The notes under the pieces are model-generated. The model was not told the DNA's origin and made no database searches. It saw only the letters and a program-made list of their open reading frames with translations. 64,000 nucleotides of DNA from Corynebacterium pygosceleis (GTDB taxonomy: Bacteria > Actinomycetota > Actinomycetes > Mycobacteriales > Mycobacteriaceae): contig NZ_JAENIQ020000001.1 in assembly GCF_016595275.2 (NCBI RefSeq), positions 1 through 64,000 of the forward strand, in the 5' to 3' direction. The translations under genes were made by a program, and so were the position numbers. This document shows positions 55,176 to 64,000 of this stretch, in pieces. How positions within the stretch are numbered: position 1 is the first letter of the stretch; every line of letters starts with the position of its first letter.

Positions 55176-55748
55176 ATGTCAGCAACTCCGGAGTCCCCCC
55201 GCACCCAGCAGGCCCTCAACCGGGCCATGATGGAGGCCGTCGATCATGTCCATGCCGCAGGCTGGGATTCCCCACCCGTCCTCTTCGCCCTCGTCGAGAC
55301 GTCGCTGCTCGTCGACGCCACCGGTGCAGCGGACCTCATCGAGGGCGAATCCCCGCTGACACTGGTCCAGCAGGATGATCTGCCACCGCACATCGAGGGA
55401 GGCTCCGATGAACTCGGTGACTTCATCTCCCGTCTGGCGTGGCCGGAGCAGGTCACCGGGGTCATCCTCGCCCAGGAGATCCTCTTCCGCGACACCGCCG
55501 GAACCGACCCCGACGAGGTCTCCGACGGTCGGGACATCCCGATCGAGGCGAGGCCGGCGCGCCTCTTCTCCGGTGTACTGCGCGGCGGTGAGGAACTGAC
55601 GCTGCTGCAGCTGCGCCCCACGGAGGAGGAACTCGCCCAGGCGGGCCCCTTCGCGGAGGACGAGATCAGTCTGCGCGGTGGTCCCGGTGTCGCTCCCGGT
55701 GTCATCGCCGCACTTCATTACACTCTTGAACAGCCGGCCGTCGACTGA
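55176..55748 (+). CDS. PPA1309 family protein
   Basis: The 190-aa soluble protein matches the actinobacterial PPA1309 family (unknown function): AGWDSPPVLFALVETSLLV, then WPEQVTGVILAQEILF, EARPARLFSGVLRGGEELTLLQLRP and GVIAALHYTLE. It is divergent from the UPF0182 gene across 90 bp, a neighbourhood kept in Mycobacterium. The ATG at 55176 follows GGGAG with long spacing. The gap holds palindromes TTAATTAA and ACGTGCACGT side by side. Confidence 0.88.
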   Translation: MSATPESPRTQQALNRAMMEAVDHVHAAGWDSPPVLFALVETSLLVDATGAADLIEGESPLTLVQQDDLPPHIEGGSDELGDFISRLAWPEQVTGVILAQEILFRDTAGTDPDEVSDGRDIPIEARPARLFSGVLRGGEELTLLQLRPTEEELAQAGPFAEDEISLRGGPGVAPGVIAALHYTLEQPAVD

Positions 55749-55809
55749 CGGCCGATGGATCCCACCCGGCGCGTACCATCCGCCATCAATGAGGAGCTGA
55801 CTGATTCCG

Positions 55810-56649
55810 GTGCCCGACAACCTCTTCCCCCGCTCCTCCCGTCTGTCCCGGATCGCGGCCGTGCTGACCGTGAGCGTGGTTCTCGCCGGCTGCGGTTCAG
55901 CTGACGCACCCGGCGGCGGGGACGACGCCGGGGCGACGTCCGTGACGGGTGACACGTCGACGTCACCGGAGACCCCGACCACGGTGGCCGGTGCGGACTC
56001 CACCTCTCCCGGTTCCTCCCCGACGTCCGCATCCGGGGGAAAGAGTCCCCGGCTGCCGCGGAGCGTGCAGGACGCGTACGAGCGTTTCGGGACCCTGGCA
56101 CCGCGGTCACTGTTCGAGAAGTTCGATTCCTGCATGCCCAACGGGGTCGCGGATTCCTCGGCGTGCTCGGGTGAGGAGGTCGGCCAGTTCCAGTTCTTCG
56201 CCAACGAGGCGAAGGCCGCGTCCACCACCCAGCTGCTGACCGAACTGCGCAGTGCGCGGATCGTGCAGGATGACGGTGACGTCATCGTCGGGTGGTCCAC
56301 GGTGGGGACCGTCGCGATCATCACGGTCGTCGACAACGCCAACGGTGTGGTCCTGCAGCAGATGGTCTCGACCGACGAACAGGACCCCCGGGAGCGGATC
56401 GTGGAGCTGGGTCTCGCACGGAACACCGCCACGTCATCCAGGCAGCCGCTGAGCGGCGGCTCCTCCCCTGTCTCCACACCCCGCTCATCGTCGTCCCCGT
56501 CGGTGACGACCTCACAGACGACACAGACGACGCGGTCGTCACAGCAGGGGACATCATCGTCCACCGATGCGACGACCGGGGACGGGTCGACGGGGGCCAC
56601 CACCCCCACGGGGTCGTCCGACGCGCCGTCCGACCGGGTGTCCGACTAG
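55810..56649 (+). CDS. Lipoprotein with Ser/Thr-rich tail, unknown function
   Basis: A 279-aa lipoprotein: signal with lipobox VLAGC (Cys28), a Ser/Thr/Gly-rich linker (about 29-75), a folded centre of about 130 residues (YERFGTLAPRSLFEKFDSC ... VQDDGDVIVGWSTVGTVAIITVVDN) with a likely disulfide, and a Ser/Thr-rich tail that may reach into the wall. Family not recognised. GTG at 55810 is the only start that gives the lipoprotein signal. Its stop codon overlaps that of the convergent protease gene. Confidence 0.75.
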   Translation: MPDNLFPRSSRLSRIAAVLTVSVVLAGCGSADAPGGGDDAGATSVTGDTSTSPETPTTVAGADSTSPGSSPTSASGGKSPRLPRSVQDAYERFGTLAPRSLFEKFDSCMPNGVADSSACSGEEVGQFQFFANEAKAASTTQLLTELRSARIVQDDGDVIVGWSTVGTVAIITVVDNANGVVLQQMVSTDEQDPRERIVELGLARNTATSSRQPLSGGSSPVSTPRSSSSPSVTTSQTTQTTRSSQQGTSSSTDATTGDGSTGATTPTGSSDAPSDRVSD

Positions 56650-57713
56650 TTCGAGAGGTAGTCCTCGCAGGTGACGGCGGTCCCGGGGTGACTGTCGTAG
56701 GCGGCCATCTGGTCGATCGCCTCGGTGAGCGTGTCCACCTTCAGCACGGCCATCTCCCCGTGGTCACGGCTCACGGCCTCGGCGCAGTTCTCGCTCGGGG
56801 CGAGGAACACCTCCGCTCCGGCGTCGCGTGCGGCACGGACCTTGTGCGCGATTCCACCGATGGGGCCGACGTCTCCGGCGGCGTCGATCGTTCCGGTGCC
56901 TGCGACGAAACGGCCACCGTTCAGGGGCCCGTCACTGAGTTTGTCCACCACGGCGAGACTGAACATCATTCCCGCGCTCGGGCCACCGATGTCCTCCAGG
57001 TTGTAGCTGACGCTCACGCCGTCGGCGGGTGCGGCCTCCATGAGGACACCGAGCAGCGGCACGTCAGGATGGTCGTCGTGGTTTCCGAGGGTGACGTCGA
57101 GGGACCGGTCCCCGTCTTCCCCGCCGATCTCCAACCGGATCCGGTCGCCGGGTTTCTTCGCGCGCACGGCTTCCTGGACCTCGACCGGCATCGTCACCGC
57201 CGTGCCGTCGACGGCGCGGATGATGTCCCCGTCCCGTAGTTCACCGTCCGCCGCGGAGCCCTCCGCGACACCGGCGACCCTGACCTCGACCGGTCGATCG
57301 AGGTAGTTCATGGCCGCGACGGTGGCGGCGGATTCGGACGAGGTGAACAGGACCTCGTTCCGTTCGGACACTTCCTCGATGGTTTCCCCGGGGCGGATGA
57401 AATGGTCGATGGGGACGAGGGTGTCCTCTGACAGCCACCGTCGTACCGCCTGCGCGAGCGTCATCCCGGTACGGACCTCGACGGTGGTCATGTTGAGGTT
57501 CCCCTCGGTGTCATCGAGCTCCGCCCCGGTGATGTCCACGACGTTCTCTCCCCGGTATTCACCGAGCGTGTCGAAGGTCGGGCCCGGCCCCTCGGCGGCG
57601 TAGGGCACCGTCAGGTCGATCCCTGTCCCGGGGACGTGGTCGGCCATGGCGAGGAAGGTCAGCGCGACCACGGGGAGCGCCCCGGCCAGCACAGTGCTTG
57701 TTCGACGATTCAC
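56646..57713 (-). CDS. PDZ-Lon family membrane-anchored serine protease (YlbL type)
   Basis: The 355-aa protein resembles Rv3194c/YlbL: one N-terminal membrane anchor (about 6-24), a PDZ domain (about 143-215, GSAADGELRDGDIIRAVDG) and a C-terminal Lon-type protease domain. The Ser-Lys dyad is Ser246 (GGPSAGMMFSLAVVD) and Lys291 (GGIAHKVRAARDAGA), with the usual spacing of about 45. The active site would face the outside. GTG at 57713 has TATCGT 8 nt upstream and no ribosome site, so it is likely leaderless. Confidence 0.9.
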   Translation of the reverse strand: MNRRTSTVLAGALPVVALTFLAMADHVPGTGIDLTVPYAAEGPGPTFDTLGEYRGENVVDITGAELDDTEGNLNMTTVEVRTGMTLAQAVRRWLSEDTLVPIDHFIRPGETIEEVSERNEVLFTSSESAATVAAMNYLDRPVEVRVAGVAEGSAADGELRDGDIIRAVDGTAVTMPVEVQEAVRAKKPGDRIRLEIGGEDGDRSLDVTLGNHDDHPDVPLLGVLMEAAPADGVSVSYNLEDIGGPSAGMMFSLAVVDKLSDGPLNGGRFVAGTGTIDAAGDVGPIGGIAHKVRAARDAGAEVFLAPSENCAEAVSRDHGEMAVLKVDTLTEAIDQMAAYDSHPGTAVTCEDYLSN

Positions 57714-57721
57714 GACTACAC

Positions 57722-57727
57722 ACGATA
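57722..57727 (-). promoter_or_regulatory. -10 box TATCGT of the PDZ-Lon protease gene
   Basis: TATCGT ends 8 nt before the GTG at 57713, giving a transcript that starts at or next to the start codon. Confidence 0.5.
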
Positions 57728-57839
57728 CAGCCCCCGGTCGATGTCCCCGGTCATGCTCCGGTGGAGGGCGTCATGCTGTTCGCTGAGAGCGTTTGTTCCG
57801 TGATGGCGAAGCTCTCACGGCCGCCGGTAGGTTGGAGCC

Positions 57840-59279
57840 ATGAACAACCATGGTTTTGGCTTCCGGCCCGGTAACGATGACGATGACGACCGCAACGACG
57901 GTCAGGGGAACTTCGGTTTCTTCAGCTTCGGTCCGGGTATGGGCGGCGGCAACGCGGGCGGCGGTGGCCTGGGCGACATGCTCAACCAGTTCGGTCAGAT
58001 GCTGTCGGGAATGGGGTCGTCCATGAATTCCCCCGACGGACAGGGGGCGGTGAACTACGCACTCGCAGAAAGGATCGCCCGCCAGCAGATCGGTCGCGTG
58101 CAGCCGGTGCCCGGGAATCAGGTCACCGCCGTCACCGATGCGGTGCGTCTCGCGGAGCTCTGGCTCGATGACGCCACCGAACTGCCCACGTCCTCGGGGC
58201 GGGTCGAGGCATGGAACGCGGAGACGTGGTTGGAGCAGACGCTCCCGGTGTGGAGGAGGATGGTCACCCCGGTTGCGGAGCGGATGAACGAGGCCCAGCT
58301 GGAGTCCCTGCCGGAGGAGGCCCGGCAGATGATCGGCCCCATGCTCCAGATGATGAACCAGATGTCGGGGATGAACTTCGGCATGCAGCTCGGCAACGCC
58401 CTGGGGGATCTCGCCCGCCAGGCGCTGACGGGCTCCGATTTCGGTCTCCCGGTCGCGCCTGCGGGGGTCACCGCGGTGCTTCCCGTGCATCTGCAGGAGA
58501 TGTCGAAGGGCCTGGATGTCCCGGCGCAGGAGGCACTCGTCTACCTCTGTGTCCGGGAGGCCGCGCGCCAGCGCCTGTTCAGGCACGTTCCCTGGCTGGT
58601 CGAGCGCCTGGTCTCCTCCGTGGAGGAGTACGCGGCGGGGCTCGTGATCGACACCTCCCACATCGAGGAGGCGGCCCGGGAGCTCAACCTGGAGAGCGGC
58701 GATCCGGCGCAGATCCAGGACGCGATGCAGCGTCTGCAGGGCATGGACCTGTCGCCGAGGATCTCCTCCCGTAACGCGGGTGCCGCGTCCCGGCTGGAGA
58801 CGATGCTCGCGCTCGTCGAGGGCTGGGTGGAACTCGTGGTCACCGAGGCGATCGGCGACCGGATTCCCTCCACCGCGGCGATGAACGAGGCGTGGCGTCG
58901 ACGCCGCGCCACGGGTGGTTCCGCGGAGCAGGCGTTCTCCAAGGTCGTCGGCATCGAGTTCGCCGCACCCAAGGTCGCCGAGGCCATGGAGCTGTGGCGC
59001 CGCATCGAGGTGGCCGTGGGTGTCAAGCGCCGTGACGCCGTCTGGGACCACCCCGATTTCCTGCCGGTGGCCTCCGACCTGGAGAACTCCGCGGAGTTCA
59101 TCGACGGCCTGCTCGACGAGGGCGGGGCCCAGGATTTCGACCCCATCGCGGAGATCGACGCCCTGGAGAAGATGCTCGCCGAGGAAGCCGACCGGAAGGA
59201 CACGGGGGACACCCCGGAATCCGACGCCCCGGATGACGCAGACGGCGGGGACGCCGGGGACGACAAACCGAACTCCTGA
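57840..59279 (+). CDS. Zincin-like (DUF2342) putative hydrolase
   Basis: The 479-aa protein matches the actinobacterial DUF2342/zincin-like family (Rv3195 type): a Gly/Asp/Asn-rich head, FGMQLGNALGDLARQALTGSDFGLP, LVYLCVREAARQRLFRHVPWLVERL and LALVEGWVELVVTEAIGDRIPS. Members are annotated as zinc metalloproteases, but no HExxH motif is visible here, so activity is uncertain. The order relative to the PDZ-Lon gene and the cyclodehydratase-like gene is kept in Mycobacterium. The ATG at 57840 follows GGAG closely. Confidence 0.85.
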   Translation: MNNHGFGFRPGNDDDDDRNDGQGNFGFFSFGPGMGGGNAGGGGLGDMLNQFGQMLSGMGSSMNSPDGQGAVNYALAERIARQQIGRVQPVPGNQVTAVTDAVRLAELWLDDATELPTSSGRVEAWNAETWLEQTLPVWRRMVTPVAERMNEAQLESLPEEARQMIGPMLQMMNQMSGMNFGMQLGNALGDLARQALTGSDFGLPVAPAGVTAVLPVHLQEMSKGLDVPAQEALVYLCVREAARQRLFRHVPWLVERLVSSVEEYAAGLVIDTSHIEEAARELNLESGDPAQIQDAMQRLQGMDLSPRISSRNAGAASRLETMLALVEGWVELVVTEAIGDRIPSTAAMNEAWRRRRATGGSAEQAFSKVVGIEFAAPKVAEAMELWRRIEVAVGVKRRDAVWDHPDFLPVASDLENSAEFIDGLLDEGGAQDFDPIAEIDALEKMLAEEADRKDTGDTPESDAPDDADGGDAGDDKPNS

Positions 59280-59328
59280 TCCGCTCCCCCGTGACCCCAC
59301 AGTGACCCGCAGTGACCCGTACCGCGGG

Positions 59329-59850
59329 TCACTTCCCTTTTCCACCGAAACGCTGGTACGCCTCGAGGTAACCTTTCGCCCGCTCCGCATGCGGTGCACG
59401 GTCCGCCCACGCCCGGAAGGCCACATCGTGCCCCGAGTGGATGAACGTGTGCGTGAGTTCGTGCACGAGAACGGCGTCGAGCACGTATCCGGGGACCTCG
59501 CGCAGCCGATCGGTGATGCGGATCTCCCCGGTGTCCGGGCTGCAGGAACCCCAGCGCTGCGTCTGGTTGGCCACCCACCGGACGGAGCTGAAGGTGGCGC
59601 GTCCCTCCAGAATCCGCTTGTTCAGCTCCAGGGCACGGGCCTCGAGTTCCGCGTCCCCGGTGTGCACCGACGTGGACCGCCGCCGCACCTTCGCGACGAT
59701 GTCCGCGACGGCCTCCGTCTCCTGCGCCGCGCTGAGACGCGCCGGAATCCGGACGACGATCCTCCCGTCGACGATCCGGCCGGACACCGTTCTCTTCCGG
59801 CGGGTGGATCGGATCACCTGGATCTCGGGGAGTGTGGAACGCTCGGCCAT
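59329..59850 (-). CDS. YgjP/WLM-type metallopeptidase domain protein (HELTH)
   Basis: A 173-aa protein with a zinc site VLVHELTHTFIHSGHD (HExxH plus a downstream His) and, before it, the conserved TQRWGSC sequence of the YgjP-like (DUF45, M48-related) family. Substrates are unknown. The ATG at 59850 gives a compact one-domain protein; the longer frame to 60738 runs over the next gene and is not real. It is an extra gene between members of the conserved block. Confidence 0.85.
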   Translation of the reverse strand: MAERSTLPEIQVIRSTRRKRTVSGRIVDGRIVVRIPARLSAAQETEAVADIVAKVRRRSTSVHTGDAELEARALELNKRILEGRATFSSVRWVANQTQRWGSCSPDTGEIRITDRLREVPGYVLDAVLVHELTHTFIHSGHDVAFRAWADRAPHAERAKGYLEAYQRFGGKGK

Positions 59851-59932
59851 GGAAACAGAGTCTATCCGTGATGAAGGGGTCGCACCGTCACCGTGATGCG
59901 ACCTGTGGACAACCACGATCCCGAGGTACCCC

Positions 59933-60805
59933 ATGCCCGAAAACGGAACTCTCCTCCAGCTGGCCCCGACGGTCGGCCTCCACCTCCGCCGCGACGGGGC
60001 GCTCCAGTTCGGTGCCGACTCCGCCTGGGCCGGAGTCATCGACACCCTCACCCCGGAGACGACCCGGCGCGTCCACTCGCTCCTCACCGGCGCCCGTTCC
60101 CCCGTGACGGGCGGGCAACTCACCGAGGCCCTCACCGACGCGGGTGTCACGCCCGCGGAAACCGCCACCCTGATCGATGAACTCCTCGGATACGGTGTTC
60201 TCGTCCCCGCGCGGGGTGCGCCCCCGCGTATCGGTGTACTCGGCGAGAACCCCCTCGCCGACGGTGTCCGTGCCCTTCTCGTGGAACACGGTGTCGAGGT
60301 GTCCGGGAGGCTCCCCGGCGAACGGCCCGGTGGTTTCCTCCGCACCTTCTCCCCCGGTTCCCCGGTGGTGGTCACGGGAGCCCCGGACGAGTTGCCCGGA
60401 TTCGCGGCTCCGATCCTGCGCCGGGGCGGGGACGTCATTCCCGTGACCGTCGTGGACGGTCGGGTGATCCTGGGGCCGATCCGCCTACGGGGCGAGGGGC
60501 CGTGCCCGCTCTGCCTGCGGCTGCACCGGTGCGCCACCGATCCGGGAGGTCCGCGGGATGCGTTCCGGTTCGGGGACGGCGGCTGGTTGCCACCGGATCC
60601 CGTTGTCCTGCACACGGCGGTCACGTCCGCCGCGGCGCTGGTTCTCCGCTGTGCGGGTGCCACGGCCCCGGCCCCGGGACCCGACCGTGGACTCCCCTCC
60701 GTGGGGACGGTGCTCACCGTCGATCCGCACCGGCTCACGACAGGTTCGGCCCGTTACGGGACGCATCCGCACTGCCCGGAGTGCTGGTCAGCCGCACACC
60801 GGTGA
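59933..60805 (+). CDS. Cyclodehydratase/ThiF-like (TOMM ocin) protein with CxxC zinc pairs
   Basis: The 290-aa protein resembles actinobacterial proteins (Rv3196 type) related to the ThiF-like part of azoline cyclodehydratases. The N terminus looks like a peptide-binding winged-helix region (PTVGLHLRRDGALQFG ... LLGYGVLV). A Rossmann-like centre starts RIGVLGENPLADGVRALL. Two zinc-type pairs, CPLC and CPEC, follow GPIRLRGEGPCPLC and HPHC. No E1 ATP motif, precursor peptide or YcaO gene is near, so it is an orphan of unknown role. GAGG precedes the ATG. It ends 3 bp from the convergent uvrD2. Confidence 0.8.
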   Translation: MPENGTLLQLAPTVGLHLRRDGALQFGADSAWAGVIDTLTPETTRRVHSLLTGARSPVTGGQLTEALTDAGVTPAETATLIDELLGYGVLVPARGAPPRIGVLGENPLADGVRALLVEHGVEVSGRLPGERPGGFLRTFSPGSPVVVTGAPDELPGFAAPILRRGGDVIPVTVVDGRVILGPIRLRGEGPCPLCLRLHRCATDPGGPRDAFRFGDGGWLPPDPVVLHTAVTSAAALVLRCAGATAPAPGPDRGLPSVGTVLTVDPHRLTTGSARYGTHPHCPECWSAAHR

Positions 60806-60808
60806 AGG

Positions 60809-62875
60809 TCAGTCGAGGGTGCCGTTGACGATGGCGAGCACCCGGTCACCGTACTTGTCCACCTTCACCGGGCCGACGCCGCTGACACCGAGGAGTTCCC
60901 GTTCGTCGGCGGGCATGGCCTCGGCGATGGCCATGAGGGTCGCGTCGGAGAACACGATGTACGCGGGAACCTGATCCTCCCGTGCGGTCTCCGCCCGCCA
61001 GGCGCGCAGCTGCTCGAAGATCCCGTCGTCCGCACCGCCGGGGCAGTCGATGCAGCGGCGCAGTACCTTCTCCTGCGGGCTCTCCAACGGGGAGCCGCAC
61101 ACCCGGCACCGCTTCGGGCGGTTGCGGGACGTTCCCCGTTCCACCGGCTCCGGGTCGGTGACGATCCCGTCGAGGAACCGGGTGCGTTTCCGCGACTTTC
61201 TGCCGCCCTCCTGTCGGGCGAGTGCCCAGGAGCAGAAGAGATGGGTCCGGGCGCGGGTGACACCGACGTAGAACAGTCGGCGCTCCTCCTCGATCTGGTG
61301 GTCCCCCGCCTTGATCGCGTGGCTGATGGGGAGGGTGTTCTCGACGAGGCCGACGAGGAACACGGCGTCCCACTCCAGCCCCTTCGCGGCGTGCAGCGAC
61401 GCGAGCGTCACCCCCTGCACCGTCGGCGGATGCTTGGCCTCGGCCCGGTTCTTCAGCTGCACGAGCAGACCGTTCATGTCGAGGTCCGGGGTCGCGAGGC
61501 CGAGTTCGTGGACGAGTTCGACGAGCGCGTTGAGGGACTGCCACCGTTCCCTGGCCTGGGCGCCCTCCGGTTCCTCCGGGGTGAGGCCGAGGGGCGCGAG
61601 GACGGCACGTGCGACGACGCGGAGCCCGGGTCCGACGGCCTCGGCGGGGAGGTCGTCGCGCTGCGCCGCGCGCACGAGCTCGGTGATTGCCTTACGGACC
61701 TCCGCCCGGTTGAAGAACCCTTCCCCACCGCGCACCTGGTAGACGATTCCGGCGTCGGAGAGCGCCTGCTCGAACACGGCGGACTGGGCGTTGATGCGGT
61801 AGAGCACGGCGATCTCGGCGGGCGACACCCCGGAATCGATGAGTTCCGCGATCTTCTTCGCCACGGCGGCGGCTTCCGCGGGCTCGTCGTCGTGGACGGA
61901 GAACTCCGGTTCCGGCCCCGGGTCCCGCATGCCGGTGAGTTCGAGCCGGGTGCCCGCGACCCGGCCCTTCGCCCGACCGATCACGGCATTGGCGAGTCGG
62001 GTGACCTGCGGGGTGGAGCGGTAGTCGCGTTCGAGCCGGGTCAGGGTGGCGTCGGGGTACTTCCGGGTGAAGTTGAGCAGGAAGTCCGGGCTGGCGCCGG
62101 TGAACGAGTAGATGGTCTGGTTCGCGTCACCGACGACGGTGAGGTCGTCGCGCTCCCCGAGCCACGCGTCGAGCACCCGCTGCTGGAGCGGGGTGACGTC
62201 CTGGTACTCGTCGACGACGAAACTGCGGTACTGCTCGTGGAACTCCTCCGCGACGGCGGGGGCGTTCTCCAGGGCGGCGGCGGTGTGCAGGAGGAGGTCG
62301 TCGAAGTCGAGGAGCATCCCCTCCTCCGAGGTCTTCGCCCGCTCGTAGCGTCGGTAGACCTCCGCGACCTTCTCCGCCTCGACGGGCGGCGTGCGCTGCG
62401 TGCCGGCGATCGCCTCCGCGTAGGCGTCCGGGGTAATCAGCGAGGCCTTGGCCCACTCGATCTCACCCAGGATGTCCCGCACGGTCTCGGTGCCGGAGTC
62501 CACGCCGACGCTGCGGGTGGCCCGCCCGACGAGCGGGAACTTGTTGTCCAGCAGCCGCCACGGCAGATCTCCGGCGACCTGCGGCCAGAAGTACCGCAGC
62601 TGGCGCCGGGCGGCGGCGTGGAAGGTGCGCGCCTGGACACCACCGATGCCCATGCGGGCGAGCCGGTGCCGCATCTCTCCGGCGGCCCGTGCGGTGAACG
62701 TCACGGCGAGCACCCGGTTCGGACCGACGAAGCCCTGGTCGATCAGATGCGCGATGCGGTAGGTGATGGTACGGGTCTTGCCGGTCCCGGCTCCCGCGAG
62801 GATGCAGACCGGCCCCCGGGGAGCGGTCGCGGCCACCCGCTGGTCCGGGTCCAGTTCGTCGAGGTTGATCGCCAT
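60809..62875 (-). CDS. uvrD2: ATP-dependent DNA helicase UvrD2
   Basis: A 688-aa SF1A helicase. Motif [11 protein letters not shown] (about 27-36), motif II VDEYQDV, motif [13 protein letters not shown], motif IV region [11 protein letters not shown] and motif [13 protein letters not shown] are all present. A zinc-type cluster (CRVCGSP ... CIDCPGG) links to a C-terminal HRDC domain (about 615-685). This layout is that of mycobacterial UvrD2. Role: 3'-5' unwinding in repair. Spacing to nudC is 15 bp, so the two are probably cotranscribed. GGAGAG precedes the ATG at 62875. Confidence 0.96.
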   Translation of the reverse strand: MAINLDELDPDQRVAATAPRGPVCILAGAGTGKTRTITYRIAHLIDQGFVGPNRVLAVTFTARAAGEMRHRLARMGIGGVQARTFHAAARRQLRYFWPQVAGDLPWRLLDNKFPLVGRATRSVGVDSGTETVRDILGEIEWAKASLITPDAYAEAIAGTQRTPPVEAEKVAEVYRRYERAKTSEEGMLLDFDDLLLHTAAALENAPAVAEEFHEQYRSFVVDEYQDVTPLQQRVLDAWLGERDDLTVVGDANQTIYSFTGASPDFLLNFTRKYPDATLTRLERDYRSTPQVTRLANAVIGRAKGRVAGTRLELTGMRDPGPEPEFSVHDDEPAEAAAVAKKIAELIDSGVSPAEIAVLYRINAQSAVFEQALSDAGIVYQVRGGEGFFNRAEVRKAITELVRAAQRDDLPAEAVGPGLRVVARAVLAPLGLTPEEPEGAQARERWQSLNALVELVHELGLATPDLDMNGLLVQLKNRAEAKHPPTVQGVTLASLHAAKGLEWDAVFLVGLVENTLPISHAIKAGDHQIEEERRLFYVGVTRARTHLFCSWALARQEGGRKSRKRTRFLDGIVTDPEPVERGTSRNRPKRCRVCGSPLESPQEKVLRRCIDCPGGADDGIFEQLRAWRAETAREDQVPAYIVFSDATLMAIAEAMPADERELLGVSGVGPVKVDKYGDRVLAIVNGTLD

Positions 62876-62890
62876 GTCGTCTCTCCGGGG

Positions 62891-63778
62891 TCAGTGTTCG
62901 GTGTCGGTCGTGGCGGCGGTCGCCCGCGCCCGGGCCCACCCGATGATCAGGCGGTGCGCGATGGAGCCGGGTGGCGCGACGGGCACCGCTCCGTCGAGGA
63001 TGTCCGCGGGGGTCGCCCAGATGATCTCCGCGAGCTCCCCGTCGGTGCCCCACCGGGCGTCGGCGTCGTCGGTGACGGCGGTGAACCCGATCATCACCGA
63101 ATCGGACACGGGCCACGGTTGACTGCCCGCGTAGCGGATGTCCCGGCAGGTGCGCCCGGTCTCCTCCGCCACCTCCCGGGCGAAGGCCTGTTCCAGGCTC
63201 TCCCCCGGTTCCACGTATCCGGCCACCAGCGAGAAGAAGTCGTTTCTGGCGTTCCGGGCGAGGAGTATCCGGCCCGTACCGGAGAGTTCAATGAGTCCGA
63301 TGACCGCCGGATCGACGCGGGGGAAGTACTCTCCCCCTGCACCGTTCACCGCTCTGCTGCCGGTCTCGTTCCAGGTCAGTTCCGACCCGTCCCGGGGATC
63401 GAAGCGGAGACGTTCGGTGGTGCGCAGAACGGCGACGGCCCGGGCCACGGTGCGGAACCAGGTGCGGTGGTCGAGATCCCGGGGCGCCACCTCGTGGGTC
63501 GCCTCCGTCCCCGACATGACGGCCTCGGCGGCTGCGTCGTCGACGCGCAGGGCGTAGTCCCGGTCGATGGTCCCACGGGTGGCACCGACCTCGAGGAGCA
63601 CCCTCCCGTCGGTCGGCACTCCGAGGTCGGCGAGCTGAGCCGTCGTGAGGTAGACGGCGGTGAGGTCCCCGGACATCAGGGCCGTGTCGCGCAGGGTCAC
63701 GCAGAGATGGTTCTCGTGGACGACGGGCCCCTCCTCCCCGGTGTCGTTGAGGCGTGCGTCCGGTTCGTGGGTCGTCAC
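62891..63778 (-). CDS. nudC: NADH pyrophosphatase NudC
   Basis: NudC cleaves NADH and NAD-capped RNA. The 295-aa product has the Nudix box GYVEPGESLEQAFAREVAEETG and the NudC-specific SQPWPVSDSVMIGF just after it. The four cysteines of the zinc site in E. coli NudC are absent: the region reads RLRFDPRDGSELTWNETGS. The ATG at 63778 overlaps the stop of the upstream channel gene, so both are cotranslated; uvrD2 follows. Confidence 0.94.
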   Translation of the reverse strand: MTTHEPDARLNDTGEEGPVVHENHLCVTLRDTALMSGDLTAVYLTTAQLADLGVPTDGRVLLEVGATRGTIDRDYALRVDDAAAEAVMSGTEATHEVAPRDLDHRTWFRTVARAVAVLRTTERLRFDPRDGSELTWNETGSRAVNGAGGEYFPRVDPAVIGLIELSGTGRILLARNARNDFFSLVAGYVEPGESLEQAFAREVAEETGRTCRDIRYAGSQPWPVSDSVMIGFTAVTDDADARWGTDGELAEIIWATPADILDGAVPVAPPGSIAHRLIIGWARARATAATTDTEH

Positions 63779-64000
63779 TGCCCGGACACGTCCTCCCGGA
63801 ACACGCGGCGCACGAACAGCAGCCGGTCCCCCGGTTCCACCGTCTCCGCCTCGGGTGAGTCGATGCGGTAGAGCTCACCGGAGCGCACGACACCGAGCAC
63901 GATGTCCGCGAGGTGTCTGGGGTTCGCCCCGACCTCGTCCTCACCGACGAGTCGTTCGGCGATGGAGAAGCCCTCGTCCGGGGACAGCAGGTCCTCCATC
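63775..64000 (-). CDS. Partial: C-terminal TrkA-C domain of a potassium channel/transport protein
   Basis: The frame enters from beyond the right edge; 74-75 residues are seen. They form the end of a TrkA-C (RCK-C) domain: ERLVGEDEVGANPRHLADIVLGVVRSGELYRIDSPEAETVEPGDRLLFVRR. In Mycobacterium the gene next to nudC encodes a Rv3200c-type K+ channel, so this is probably its regulatory tail. Partial; start not in window. Confidence 0.8.
   Translation of the reverse strand, partial: MEDLLSPDEGFSIAERLVGEDEVGANPRHLADIVLGVVRSGELYRIDSPEAETVEPGDRLLFVRRVFREDVSGQ

Noticed and set aside
59329-60738. 469-residue version of the HELTH metallopeptidase
   Set aside because: The extension is antisense to the cyclodehydratase-like gene and is Arg/Ser/Pro low complexity; the ATG at 59850 gives a normal single-domain protein.

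Overview
The window looks like a chromosomal segment of a high-GC Corynebacterium or close relative (order Mycobacteriales). The main evidence is gene content and order: ftsE-ftsX-smpB beside ssrA; prfB; hisN; DtxR-type regulators; and, at the right end, an actinobacterial block (UPF0182, PPA1309 family, PDZ/Lon protease, zincin-like protein, cyclodehydratase-like protein, uvrD2, nudC, K+ channel) that I know from Mycobacterium in nearly the same order. The tmRNA tag ends in ALAA, and several genes have a -10 box 7-8 nt in front of the start codon (leaderless mRNAs), both in keeping with corynebacteria.

Layout. 0.1-3.3 kb: nrdI-nrdF for a class Ib-like ribonucleotide reductase small subunit, a divergent pair of flavin-binding genes, and a manganese-type DtxR/MntR regulator. 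The NrdF has lost three of its four metal-binding glutamates (Gln112, Ser172, Lys206), which is the QSK signature of the metal-free class Ie enzyme. 3.5-5.8 kb: an unknown gene and a purine (NCS2) permease with a structured leader. 5.9-11.2 kb: an AT-rich foreign island with one 3.7-kb YobI/KAP-type membrane P-loop NTPase gene, ending at the ssrA terminator. 11.2-18.3 kb: ssrA, two unknown genes, smpB, ftsX, ftsE, an AbgT-type transporter in the opposite orientation, and prfB. 18.3-27.6 kb: an inositol-phosphatase family gene, a MacAB-like efflux operon, a membrane protein, a nucleoside pair (MFS transporter plus deoD), and hisN.

27.6-45.3 kb is an exoproteome region. It holds a 1835-residue Rib-repeat surface protein with a Fur/Zur-like box upstream, a secreted S1-type protease, a small membrane protein, a remnant of a type ISP restriction enzyme, a CPBP membrane protease, and a 2276-residue surface protein with tandem Ser/Thr/Pro repeats and an LARTG sortase signal. 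45.5-51.3 kb holds a ComB-like phosphatase gene and a two-gene iron locus: two ABC half-transporters fused in one polypeptide (YbtP-YbtQ/IrtAB type) and an MFS protein of YbtX/FptX type, with a DtxR-like box over the promoter. 51.8-64 kb holds initiator tRNA-Met and the conserved block ending in uvrD2, nudC and a truncated K+ channel gene.

The strongest points for follow-up are the QSK NrdF, the fused siderophore-type importer with its DtxR-like box, the YobI island next to ssrA, and the Rib-repeat giant with its operator-like site. All assignments are by eye from sequence; no searches were run.
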